A stretch of 10,473 nucleotides of DNA, taken from Smittium mucronatum (Eukaryota > Kickxellomycota > Harpellomycetes > Harpellales > Legeriomycetaceae). The stretch covers positions 1 to 10,473 of the forward strand of contig LSSL01003953.1 of the NCBI GenBank assembly GCA_001953115.1. Direction: 5' to 3'. Position 1 is the first letter of the stretch; every line of letters begins with the position of its first letter. Positions 1-9,397 of this stretch are shown piece after piece. The translations under genes were made by a program, and so were the position numbers. Below the pieces are notes generated by a model. It was not told the origin of the DNA and did no database searches. It saw nothing but the letters and a program-made list of their open reading frames with translations.

Positions 1-31
1 ATTTTATTTTATTTTATTTTATTTTATTTTT
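1..31. repeat. ATTTT pentanucleotide microsatellite
   Basis: Six perfect head-to-tail copies of ATTTT plus one extra T begin at the first base of the window, so the array probably continues to the left. It is an ordinary A+T-rich simple repeat. The unit contains no G-run, so it does not look like a telomeric repeat. Confidence 0.95.
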
Positions 32-192
32 CCTGTTCCGTGGGTATAAAATGTAAGAGAATGAATATGTTTAGAATAAACCGAAATGTATTCTTTTCTT
101 GTCAAAATTTAAAGTAAAAGATGGAAATTGAGGTCGATTCAAAAGAGTGTAAATTCTAAATTACTAACTATAATAAGTAGACGTCTTTAAAA

Positions 193-555
193 TTTCTTAG
201 ATACGCTAGATTTATTGATTCTGTTTTTTCCATGCTCCTTCATTCTTTTGGAAGTACTCATATTTATATATAAAAGAAAAAAAAAATATAAGAAAATAAA
301 AGCTCCCTAGCGCGCTTTTCAAGTCTTAAAATCTTAAACCCTTGAAACCAAAGAATAAACATCATCTTTATTTGCTATAAACCCTCTCTTTACAGGAAGC
401 TCTTTGTTTCTTAGTACTTTCGTTCCTTCTAATCATTTTTAATGCTTTATTCCAGTTGGTGATCTAATTGGCCGTAATTAATTGGTTGTGTAAAAGAAAG
501 GGAATCTCTTTCTGTTCTTACACTTCTACATATACTTCTTTTTTTGTACATAAAA
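193..555 (-). pseudogene. Possible relic of an unrecognised protein gene
   Basis: I do not recognise this gene and it may be chance. One minus-strand frame carries a coding-like stretch from 517 to 371: 17 codons (EQKEIPFLLHNQLITAN), a TAG at 466-464, then 31 codons (463-371) that include NWNKALKMIRRNESTKKQRA. The stretch is rich in Lys, Arg, Glu, Gln, Asn and Thr and is not the Phe/Leu/Ile/Lys low complexity that surrounding A+T-rich DNA gives. The TAG sits where a CAG would read Gln. Upstream there is TAA at 520-518. Downstream the frame hits TAA 370-368 and TGA 364-362, and the same frame later contains an ATG-started 24-codon stretch (MSTSKRMKEHGKNRINKS...) before a stop near 190. Local G+C is higher than in the following kilobase. 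Length alone is not significant at this base composition; the argument rests on amino-acid make-up. A transposon protein or an old host gene are both possible. Confidence 0.25.
488..523. other. Imperfect hairpin
   Basis: GTGTAA (488-493) can pair with TTACAC (518-523), and AGAAAG (495-500) with CTTTCT (508-513). This gives a two-part 12-bp stem with a one-base bulge on the left, a GTTC bulge on the right and a 7-base loop. It lies inside the unrecognised minus-strand relic. No function can be assigned, and at this composition it may be accidental. Confidence 0.4.
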
Positions 556-1250
556 GATATTAAAAAGAAAATAAACTGATATTTTTTTGATATTTTTTAT
601 AAAAAATTTATTAATCCTTATTCTTGAGTTTTCATGTAAATATTTTCCGATTTTTCTTTTGTTTTTTAGGGTCCAAATGGCGACTTATTTTTTTGAGAGA
701 ATTTTTTTGTTTAAATTGATAATTACACTCATTATTTTCTAGAAGCTTTGTATAATGTTTATTTGAAAAACAAACCCAGAAGTTTTTTAATTTTTTTCAC
801 GAGTAAACAAGTGAAAATATATTAGATCTGTTTTTTTTTAAATTTTGGCGATTTATTAAATGTATTTAATAATTTATTAATGTTCTTATTTCCCTATAAT
901 ATTTTTAAATTCATTTTAAATCTGTCTTTCCTATTTTTGATATATCGAGGAAATACTTGTAGATTTTTTTTATCGCTTTTAAATATTGATTATGCTACTT
1001 GATCAAAATTTTTTGAACCCAATTTTTTTATTCACAATTTAAAATCCTTTATATAAAGATTCAGCGCTATAGGATTATTTTTTTTGAAAAGCTCATTTGC
1101 TATGTTTTAATTTTGAATCACTGTATCTAACAATTTTTTTTATTTTTGATTTTCTTAAAACGAAATATACTATTTGAGTTAATAAAACAAGAAAACATCT
1201 GAAACCACTTTAATTTTCAGAAAACATATCTCTCATGAAATTTATATAAT
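541..1250. other. T-rich stretch without recognisable genes
   Basis: The + strand is dominated by T runs of 6-9 bases, with T clearly exceeding A. I found no family motif, tRNA box or extended repeat. The 5' part of the LINE fossil (N-terminal half and first reverse-transcriptase motifs) should lie in or before the right end of this stretch, but nothing can be recognised before about 1250. Confidence 0.6.
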
Positions 1251-2936
1251 CTTGCGAGGTCATCTAATATAGGAATTCACTCATAATTATGAAAAATACC
1301 AGAAATTTTCCATTAATTATGTTTGAAATTATGAAACAAATTTACAATCTTATCCTTACTATATCAAAATCAAAATAATACAAAACAAATTAAATTTTTA
1401 ACTCTTTCTAGTTTGGTGTCTCCTTTTATAAGTTATCTCAAATATAAAAACCCATAAATATCAGTATGTATTGAAGATTATTTATCGGAACCATTAAAAT
1501 ATCTCATTAGAGTCAGCCAATGATTCCAAAAATCACCTATTTTTTTCGAATTTTACATTGATGGACTTTTTAAAGGTATAATTGACGTATAATTTTTCAC
1601 ATTAAATAAAGTAAATTCTTTGAATAATTTTCGTTTATGATGAATGCTATTGGGAGATTCGAAAGAAATAGTTTAAGATCATTTAATAATATCACGGGTT
1701 GTTTTGATACCTGTAAAATGAAAATAAATTCCAAAAAGTGTAGGACCATGGAAGTTAGACGCTATTTATTTAAAAAAACAATTATTTTAAGTCAAACACT
1801 ATCTAGGTACTATTTATATCGATGATCGGGATTTATTATGAATAGCTAATGGAAAGTCTCAGGGACTATCAAGCGCAATATATCAAAATTAAAAAATGCT
1901 TTTTATGTGGCATATAGATTTTTAAAGCAGACTGATGTGCTTACCGCATTAAAAAAAAAGTTCATAAAATCAGTGCTTGTATATAAACTGATTATTTAAA
2001 ACATATGAAATGAGTGGTGCTAGGTACAAGACAATCCAAACACCATTTGGTAAATGAATGAGAGTAGTATCTAAAGCTGGCCTTAGCGCTGATATGCACA
2101 AGATTATGGAGGAAATATGAGTACAACCAATATTAATCATTACAATCAAAGATCTTGAGAGTGCCTAAAATAAATATCCCATCTCCAAAAAATTGGATAT
2201 TCGATTAAATAAAAAATACTTTAACTACAAAAAATGCAACTTGATTCTATAAGATTTTCAGATGAATAAAAAAAATATTTCAAAAAATAACGAAGCCAGT
2301 CAAAATATGATATCACTGGCGGATCGAAAAAAAATTAAATAATTGTTCTAAAATGCACCGCTGAGCCCATGATCGAAAAATAAAAAATAAAAGTAACTTG
2401 AAACTGGATCTACCTCATAACCACGTAATCTGAGCTGAGACAGGATTTTTAGAAAATTTGAAAAAAGCAGACAGGAAGCTATTGGACTGCACAAAGGTTT
2501 TTAAACTCAAAAATCATCCCAGAAAAATTTAAATCCTTTTTAGCATTGCAATAGGCATGAATCAGAGACAATCGATCACATGCTTTTTGACTTCACCTTT
2601 TTTTATTCAATCAATTTCCAGAAAAAATGCCTGTTCTTGAACGCACTGATAGAAAATTTTCAAGAAAATAATTTATTGTAATAAAGTGAATTTCTGATGG
2701 AAATATTTGGTAAAGTTTTTTTATGAGAGTCAAAGAATTATTTATGCCAGCTCCACGCTGTCAGTACTAAACCAAATTTCAAATTGAAGCCAGCTCGATT
2801 TTAAGATAGAATCTTTGTTGCCTGATTGCTTATAAAAATAAGTATAAGTGATTTAATAACATCAGAGAACCGATTAACAGTGTGTAAGTAGAGGCTAATT
2901 CTGTGTAAGATGAAGAAGCATTTTGAAAATTTTACA
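1250..2936 (+). pseudogene. Decayed non-LTR (LINE-type) reverse transcriptase
   Basis: This is a fossil of a non-LTR retrotransposon ORF, whose product would copy element RNA into DNA at a nicked chromosomal target. The motifs come in family order. FEIMKQIYN (1322-1348) has the F-x3-K-x2-Y-[D/N] spacing of motif A, with the catalytic Asp lost. ISVCIEDYLSEPLKY (1458-1502) is followed by Q*FQKSPIFFEFYIDGLF (1518-1571), which matches GxxQGxxxSPxLFxxYI with TGA in the Gly position. MKINSKKC (1718-1741) is the post-YxDD MKIN..KC element. A thumb-like stretch follows, with SKLKNAF and LKKKFIKSVLVYKL (1850-1990), then GARYKTIQTPFGK (2016-2054). CNRHESETIDH (2547-2579) resembles the C-terminal zinc knuckle, with its second and last Cys replaced. 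Frames used are 2, then 0 (1335-1589), 2 (1628-1996), 0 (1998-2150), 1 (2158-2529) and 0 (2547-2936), with many TAA and TGA stops. No YxDD box, endonuclease domain, poly(A) tail or target-site duplication is visible. The assignment to reverse transcriptase is firm; the clade is open. Confidence 0.82.
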
Positions 2937-3646
2937 TAGTTTTAACCTCTTTTAAATATGATTCACACTATTTTTAAATTAGACTACCATCGAAATTCAG
3001 GATTTAGTGAAATAAAGGTATGTTATTTTCCATTTTTCTAAACTAAACAAAATAAATTCAAATTTTTCAGATAATTTTAAAAGTGATGTAATAATTGGAT
3101 ATATGTATATGAAATTTTATAAATCGCGAAACAGTATTTTTCTAGACTAAACACATTTAATTAAAAAAATCAGAATCATTTGAAGCTTTTTTATTTTGTA
3201 ATAAATGCAAATTTTTTTATTTAATGCGTTTAATTTGAATTGAAAAAAATTTGTCAATATCCCAAAATTTGCATAAAAATATCATAATAATATCGATTTG
3301 CGACATATTTTCCATTATACACGATAAATAATAAAAATTTATCATTTTTTATATCATTGGAGCTACATATCAATAAAAATTTGTATTTTTTTTTACTTAT
3401 GCGATTTTATTTAAGATTTATTAAGATTTTTATAGATATTTACAATTTTATTTAGAAATTTTATTTTAAAACATTTTGATTTTTGTTACTTTGGTCTGAA
3501 AAATTACTTTATTGATTATTTAAATAAATATTGGTGGTAAAAAAATAAAAAATAATGTTATATATACATACATATATTCAGACATTGCTTCTTTTGAATA
3601 GGTGGCTTAAATGAGTTTTTATCTATCATAAATTTAGCCACATAAT

Positions 3647-3663
3647 TATATATATATATATAT
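3647..3663. repeat. (TA)n dinucleotide tract
   Basis: Eight and a half uninterrupted TA units form a simple repeat in the desert between the two larger relics. No function is implied. Confidence 0.9.
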
Positions 3664-3948
3664 TTGTTCTTTTTTTTAAAAATATTTAAAATGTAGATGA
3701 TTTATAATCCATAACAAATATATTTCAAAGCTTATTAATTTAATCTCTTAAGCCTTTAGAGTTGGAAATTCCATAAAAAAAACTCTGAAACTAGAAATAA
3801 TTCTTGTCTGAATCATCAAAATTGTTTGTTTATTGTTTAATACACGGTTCGGGTAATAAAACTATAAAACTGATATAGTAATAATGCATTAATAACAACA
3901 TTAAAATTTGCAAAAGTATAAATAATTTATAAAAATATATGTTTTGTA

Positions 3949-3971
3949 CAGGTATCCCTGGTTTTATGCGC
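3949..3971 (+). mobile_element. Tigger/pogo-like terminal inverted repeat motif (solitary)
   Basis: The motif reads CAGGTATCCCTGG followed by TTTTATGCGC and is preceded by TA at 3947-3948. It resembles the terminal repeat I recall for Tigger/pogo-type DNA transposons (CAGG-x-AT-x-CCT-x-G, TTTTAT, GCGC), whose target-site duplication is TA. It is also a local G+C peak in a desert. The opposite end, which should carry the reverse complement ending CCTGTA, was not found to the right within the window, and no transposase of that family is present. It may therefore be a MITE with a diverged far end, a truncated element, or coincidence. Confidence 0.3.
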
Positions 3972-4747
3972 ATAGTTTAATTCAAATTTTGATTTTTCTC
4001 TAAGTGGAAAAATTTCTTATTTTTTTGTATGGGAATTCTCATTTTTCACGAAATTTGATTAGCAAATATAGTTTCTTATAAACTTTTTCTTGATTTAGTT
4101 TATCCAATTTAAATGAAATTAATTTATAAGCCGTCTAAATAAATATTTACAAGTATTAGATATGAGGCTGTTGACTTTTAAATTTTAAAGTGATAATTAG
4201 TCAATGTATACAAGCGCTTTCTATATAGTTTGAATGAAGTTATGATATTTTGTAAGTTATTCTAATAGAGCTATCAGAAACGATAATATGTTCTAATTAC
4301 TTATAACTCTAATTAAATGGTATGACAAGATTTATTAAACAAGCTATAATCTACATAAAAAATAACATTAGCAAAGTGAAAAAGTAGAAGACATATACAA
4401 AACAATTTAACTCTTTAACTCTTTATATATTAATTCATAATATTTTATTATCTCTGGTATAAGTATCTGATATTTAATATCTAATATCCTTCATTAAAAA
4501 TTTAATATTTTGACTTTTATATTGAAAAAATTTATCAGAATTCTGCTCTAAATTAAAATTATTCTTTTTTATAGTCTTTCTAAATTTTTCTAATAAACTT
4601 TATATATACAGAAAGGTTCGTAAAATTTGGAATAACCAGTTTATTTTCAATTATATATTGTATTTAACTTTATATAACATAAAAATATTATGAAGATAAT
4701 TCTTATGAAGTGAAAAGTGTATACAGGATAATTGTTTATATTTTTAA

Positions 4748-5261
4748 TGTATTCACATCTTCATTTTTTTATTTTTTGCTAACAATCTCTTTATACCGAT
4801 GTTTTATAACTTTTTTAATAAAACATGCATGAAAGATACAAAAAGATGCTCATTATTTGTGAATTTAATACCCCAATTTTTTTTATAGAATATGCTGTGA
4901 ATTGCACATATTTACTCATAGATTTTATGCGGGTTTTATTTTATGCAAATTTTTTTAATAAAAAATACTCGCTTAAATCGAGATATACCTATGTGTGGTT
5001 ATACTATCGATGTGAATGTGATTTTTTCTAGTGAATACGATCACTATGTGATCGCGATACAGTTTTTTGGATCATGTTATTGGGCAACAATGGAAGTTTA
5101 AATCCGAAAGGATATTTTATATTTTCTAATAATATACTTTAGGGTATTAATAGTTTATAAATCAACATTTGCTAATATATTATATCCAAAAAATATTGTT
5201 TGTTGTCTTAAAGTATTTACATTATTAAAGTATATTATTTGTTCAATAGTTGAGCTTTATT
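4748..5261 (+). pseudogene. Possible relic of an unrecognised protein gene
   Basis: I do not recognise this gene. The frame starting at 4748 (after a TAA) passes an ATG at 4799, continues to TAG 4886-4888, then meets TGA 4898-4900 and TAG 4919-4921. It is then open for 59 codons to TAA 5099-5101, and open again to a TAA near 5261. The third quarter (about 4967-5098) looks like real protein: RDIPMCGYTIDVNVIF, then SSEYDHYVIAIQFFGSCYWA. It has mixed residues, several Cys and Tyr, and G/C-containing codons unlike the flanks. The part after 5101 is hydrophobic and Leu/Ile/Tyr-rich. An overlapping 68-codon ATG frame at 4825-5031 is less protein-like and is probably its shadow. A run of 59 codons is not exceptional here by chance, so confidence rests on composition only. 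Confidence 0.28.
5038..5054. repeat. Perfect 7-bp inverted repeat with 3-base centre
   Basis: CGATCAC, TAT, GTGATCG: the arms pair perfectly and contain more G+C than the surroundings. It could be an operator-like dyad, a short hairpin or a coincidence. It falls within the coding-like part of the unrecognised + strand relic, where it would encode DHYVI. Confidence 0.7.
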
Positions 5262-6838
5262 AATTATTTTTTAAATATTTACTAACAGAAACCATTTTCT
5301 GACTATTCAATATAATTTTTGGTTAGAAATTGGATATCTTATCTTATATAAGATTACTATTTAATAATCAAATTTTTAATCTGTATTGAAAATTTAATTC
5401 TCTTCAATTTTTTTTATTATATTCTATCAAATTGATGGTTAATTGCAATTAAAACTCTATGGTTTATGTTATAATTTATAAATTCTATTCGCCCAAAAGA
5501 AAATTTCCCATATATTTAAATAGGTTAAAATCACCAAGAATCTGCAATCTTTATCGTTAAATCTGATATCACAAACAGGCAATCAAAATATTCTTTTCAT
5601 CACCAAAATTACCTTTATTCATAATTTTTTTTCACCAATAAATTATCTATATCGCATAAAAATTAATTAATAATATTTATTGGATGGAATCAAAAAAAAT
5701 ATTGATTAATGGAAAAATTCTAGTGATTTTTTTTTCGAAAATAGAACATTCGTTATATGAGCTTATTTTATGATTATTATATATTCTAAAATTTGAAAAT
5801 TTGAAAATATAAATTATATTTCGTGTCAAAATTACTTCTTTATTTTGAAAAGTTCAAGAGTTATACAAAGAACTTCAACATATTAAGAAATTTCGATTTT
5901 ATCATTTTGTAAGTTATCCAAAAGTTAAGTAAATATAGTAAATTATTCAATTTCTTCATTTTCAATTCATTAATCCGATTTTTTTTTTGTTTATTGGTAA
6001 TATTTCTGCTACTTAGAAAAAGTTAACAGTTTAATCTTACAGCTACGAGGCATAATTGACGCTCTATAGCTTTCAGGGCAAAAGTAATTGAATAATAAAT
6101 AAGTAAATGAGGTTTGGTATTTATTTTTTAAGCTTTTTTTTTTATATATTTGAATAAGGGTATCTAGGTATTATTGGAACAACATTAGGATTCGAGAAAT
6201 TAGATATCGGTGGAATCTTAAAAGGGCTATTTCGCTAAATAAAAGGTTTAATCTATTCAAAAAAATTTAACCGTAATCAAATAATGAAAATTTTTTTTGT
6301 TTATATCCCAATCTATATTAGAATACGAATTTTAACAAGACATCGATATATCTGAGAGGAAACGATACATTAAGAAATAAAATACTAAATCCAAAATCAA
6401 TATTATTATCCCATAATTTTTTTTGTACTAGTTTAAAATTTTCACTTTATTTTACTCCTTGAAAAGTTTTTTATTAAAATGATGATACTTCTAAGTAAAA
6501 AAAAACCAAATTATTTTTTATAAAGAGGCTACGGTTTCTTTTTATTGATTCATGCCTTCCTTTTTTTCTATTTTGTTCCAAATAAGTGTCAATAACATGC
6601 AGATAATTTGATTAATTTAAATATGAATAAAAATTTGACTTTTCCAATTCTTAGAAAAAGTTTTAAATGAGAAAACTATGTCTGAATAATTAAAAAATTC
6701 CAGACTTCATGTCTAATAAAGATATATAGGAAAGTATTTGTTTCATTTCAATAAACTTTAAAAGCGTAAATTCTCCAACTTCCTTATTATATCAATTGAA
6801 AAATTAAATCTTTTACCATAGCATCCAAAAGGACTATT
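5262..6838. other. A+T-rich desert
   Basis: I see no gene here. Two short stop-free runs have a slightly protein-like make-up: 6026-6127 on the - strand (34 codons, including FALKAIERQLCLVAVRLNC) and 6158-6235 on the + strand (26 codons, Gly-rich). Neither has a family signature, and runs of this length are expected by chance at this base composition. The far C-terminal part of the MULE fossil may extend left to about 6761. A left terminal inverted repeat of that element should lie somewhere here, but I could not identify one. Confidence 0.55.
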
Positions 6839-6841
6839 CTA

Positions 6842-8135
6842 GTATGTTTCAAAAATAACAGATCTATTGTATTCATATTCTTTCCATTTAAAGTATTTAG
6901 AGTATTTCGACTTTGAGGAATCGGAAATCTTATCATTTTCCATATGTTCTAATATTTGAAAAAATATTCCTAAAAACTGTACTACGCTTCTTATAACCCA
7001 TGAAAATTATTTTGTTTTTATTTTAATTTTAATCCTTTCAAGAAAATTTTTGGTTCTTGGTAAGAAGTACTGATATCACTTAAACCAGTTTTTATTATTC
7101 AAAAAACAATTTATGTTTAATTTATCTAAATATAATTTTAAAACGGGAAATTCGCATCATTTTTTTATAAAAATGTATCAAGATAGTTCAAAAAGACCTT
7201 CATTAAATGGATTTTGAATGAAAAATATATCTTCTTTAATCTTATCTCGGAATATTTTTGAAGAAAAACTGTTGAAATTATTTATTTTCCTTAAAGTATG
7301 AGCCCAGCAATTAGTTATTTTTATGGATGGATAAAAATTGGCTAAAGCAGTCGATATTTGAGGTACAGAATCAGATATAAGATTTGATATGCAGAAAAAA
7401 TGGCCATATTTTAAAAGATCGTCTTTTATTTCATTTAAAATCAATAAAATCGTAGATTTTTTCTCATCTTAAATGATACCTAAAATCAATAGTAGATATC
7501 TCCTGTGTGAATCTATAATTCCTATAAAAACAACAGGATATCTCAAGTTTGTTATTTTGTATATCATATCAATATGTAAAATTCTGGAAATCACGTAAAT
7601 GTAAAATAATTTTTAATTTATGTAATCAATATTTTAATAGAATTTGGATCAGGATCATATCCAAAAATACAGGGTCGATTTTTATTCATATTTTCGGGGT
7701 TTTCTCGCAAAAATTATTCAGAACACCCCAAGTGATATCAAATTTTAGATTATTTTCGATTTTTATACTGCGGATACCCGAATATATCTGTTTGTAGCTT
7801 ACTTCCAGACCTCTATCTATTAAGAAAAAAATTATTTGAAATGGCTTTCTTACAAAAATATCATGTAAATTCGCTAAAGCTTTTGATAATTGCTGGGGGG
7901 TTTCTTCATTCTTGTATCCATCCAAGCGTTTATATGCAAAGTATGATCTATATCCGTCTGAATCATAGTGTTTTTCAAATTTAATTATTGAATTTCAACC
8001 TTTTTTATTCTTGTTATGACAATAATAATATAGAACAGAGTATTTTTTCAGTATTGATTTTCTTGAGATATTCCATTTTCTTGATATCTCTTCATCTAAC
8101 CCAAAACCTATTGATGTTATGCTCGAATTTATCAT
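6842..8135 (-). pseudogene. Decayed Mutator-like element (MULE) transposase
   Basis: This is a fossil of a MULE-family DDE transposase, the nuclear enzyme that cuts and inserts Mutator-type DNA transposons. The ATG at 8135-8133 follows a run of nine A on the coding strand. The N-terminal part has a YYYCHNKNKKG stretch (before 7997) with a TGA at 7997-7995 where a zinc-ligand Cys is plausible. Frame 1 runs to TGA 7688-7686. A one-base shift continues as NRPCIFGYDPDPNS (7680 down). A second shift near 7615 leads into the catalytic domain: ILHIDMIYKITNLRYPVV (first Asp codon 7570-7568), LISDSVPQI (second Asp 7372-7370), NCWAH (C-x2-H, 7309-7298), LPRTKNFLERI (Glu 7039-7037, the TNN-xxE-xxN region), then VVQFLGIFFQILEHM. 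Stops in the last frame are TAA 7471-7469, TGA 7180-7178, 7159-7157 and 7078-7076, TAA 7009-7007 and TAG 6841-6839. About 430 codons are covered, close to a full protein; a few more may run to 6761. No terminal inverted repeats or target duplications were found. Inactive, and younger-looking than the LINE fossil. Confidence 0.88.
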
Positions 8136-8262
8136 TTTTTTTTTGTAATAAATAAAAAATAAATATCTAATAGTTATTTAAAGATATAAATTTATTAGAA
8201 AGAAAGACTTTATGTAAATTTCACATTAAGATCAGCTTAAATAAAAAATATATATATAAGCT

Positions 8263-8285
8263 TAAGGATTAGATAAATATCCTTA
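8263..8285. repeat. 7-bp inverted repeat with 9-base loop
   Basis: TAAGGAT (8263-8269) pairs with ATCCTTA (8279-8285) across a 9-base A+T loop. It lies about 130 bases upstream of the MULE start codon. No function is evident. Confidence 0.5.
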
Positions 8286-9372
8286 GCCAGAATTATTTAA
8301 TATCGCATTTAAAATTCAATTATGCGTTAAAGAGAGAAAAAAAATATTAAAAATTAAACAAATATAACCAATTAGAAAAATATCGACATATTTTTGATAA
8401 TTTAATAAGAATTATGGTAACGGGAAATTATTGAAATAATATTTTTTGGTGATGAATATAAGTTTTAGGTGATACCATAGATATCTGAGTTTGGTTGGAT
8501 AAAATTTTGGTATCGAAAAAAAAACAACAGATTTAAATCTCAAAAACATCGAATTATTTAAATTTTATCAAAATTTTTTTTTTTCTTTTTTTTGAATTTA
8601 CCTTAAATGGATGGTAATTTTTTATTTGTCAAAAATTATGTAATTAATAATTTTGCCCAATTAAAATATGTTTAAAAACTACTTAATTTTACATCCTATA
8701 TAAAATATCATATCTACTTAAGTTTATCGTTCATTTAAAACATGAATAATTATTAGTTAAAAAAATTTAAAAGTAAATACGAATGAAAAAAGTGTATAAG
8801 TGAATTTTTCCGACCGTTAACTATAACTTACTCTGAATTAATATAATTATAGGTATTAATGCATCTTTATTAGTCAAAAATATTTGGTAGATAAAACGAA
8901 TAAATAAATCATATAAGGATCGTTTTCCTACCGGTAATTTCTTTTTTATCGAATGAATACAAAATATTAAAAATTATGCAATTTTACTTGGAAAAAATCA
9001 TGTGATATATAGCGAATATTTATTTTTTTACTACTATCTATTCAAATATAATTTGCTCTTGAAAAAATTAGTATGCTTCAAAATATTTATTTTCCAACCT
9101 ATATTTTGTCATTTTATCTCTATTTTTATATTTTTTGTTGGTAATTTCTACATAGCTACATAAAATAATTGGATTTTAAAATAAAGATTCTCGATAAGTT
9201 TTTGATTATTCTTAAAGGATACGATCTATTGATTTTTCTGAGTAATTAATTGTTACATAATTTATGTAAAAAATCATTCATGACTCTATGTAAATTTTTA
9301 GGCTATATAAATAATAGTATTTTTTTGACTCAGAGCCTGAAAGGGTTAAAGGCAATTAATTAAATACGATTA

Positions 9373-9397
9373 ATAATTATAGTTAAACTATAATTAT
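9373..9397. repeat. Near-perfect 25-bp palindrome
   Basis: ATAATTATAGTT, a central A, then AACTATAATTAT: 12-bp arms around one base, which as a hairpin gives a 10-bp stem with a TTAAA loop. It is entirely A+T except for one G and one C that pair with each other. Cruciform-prone A+T palindromes are common in such genomes, but this is the longest perfect one I noticed in the window. Confidence 0.8.

Larger units (their letters stand above)
2940..4745. other. A+T-rich desert
   Basis: There is no gene in this 1.8-kb stretch. It holds homopolymer A and T runs, a (TA)n tract and a single terminal-inverted-repeat-like motif, listed separately. The sequence ggttcggg at 3846-3853 superficially recalls a tRNA B box, but no A box or cloverleaf surrounds it. 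Short open stretches on both strands around 3950-4070 have no recognisable family. Confidence 0.6.

Noticed and set aside
1..31. Terminal tandem repeat as a telomere
   Set aside because: The ATTTT unit lacks the G-rich strand of eukaryotic telomeres; it is a simple microsatellite that happens to start at the window edge.
3846..3853. ggttcggg resembling a tRNA B box
   Set aside because: There is no matching A box upstream and no acceptor or anticodon stem can be folded around it.
4825..5031. 68-codon ATG-started frame on the + strand
   Set aside because: It overlaps, in another frame, a stretch with more protein-like composition, and its own translation shows no family motif; a run this long is expected by chance at this A+T content.
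6026..6127. Minus-strand 34-codon stop-free run with mixed residues
   Set aside because: It has no start codon and no family signature, and runs of 30-40 codons occur many times by chance in this window.
6158..6235. Glycine-rich 26-codon + strand run containing YLGIIGTTLGFEKL
   Set aside because: It looks slightly like the YLGI element of LINE reverse transcriptases, but no neighbouring reverse-transcriptase motifs were found and it is too short to support.
7549..7797. 82-codon + strand frame
   Set aside because: It is antisense to the MULE fossil, whose family motifs are on the other strand; there is no motif of its own.
8471..8514. GATACCA and TGGTATC as possible transposon inverted repeats near the MULE
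   Set aside because: The arms are only seven bases and both lie on the same side of the transposase, so they cannot be the two ends of that element; they are likely chance.
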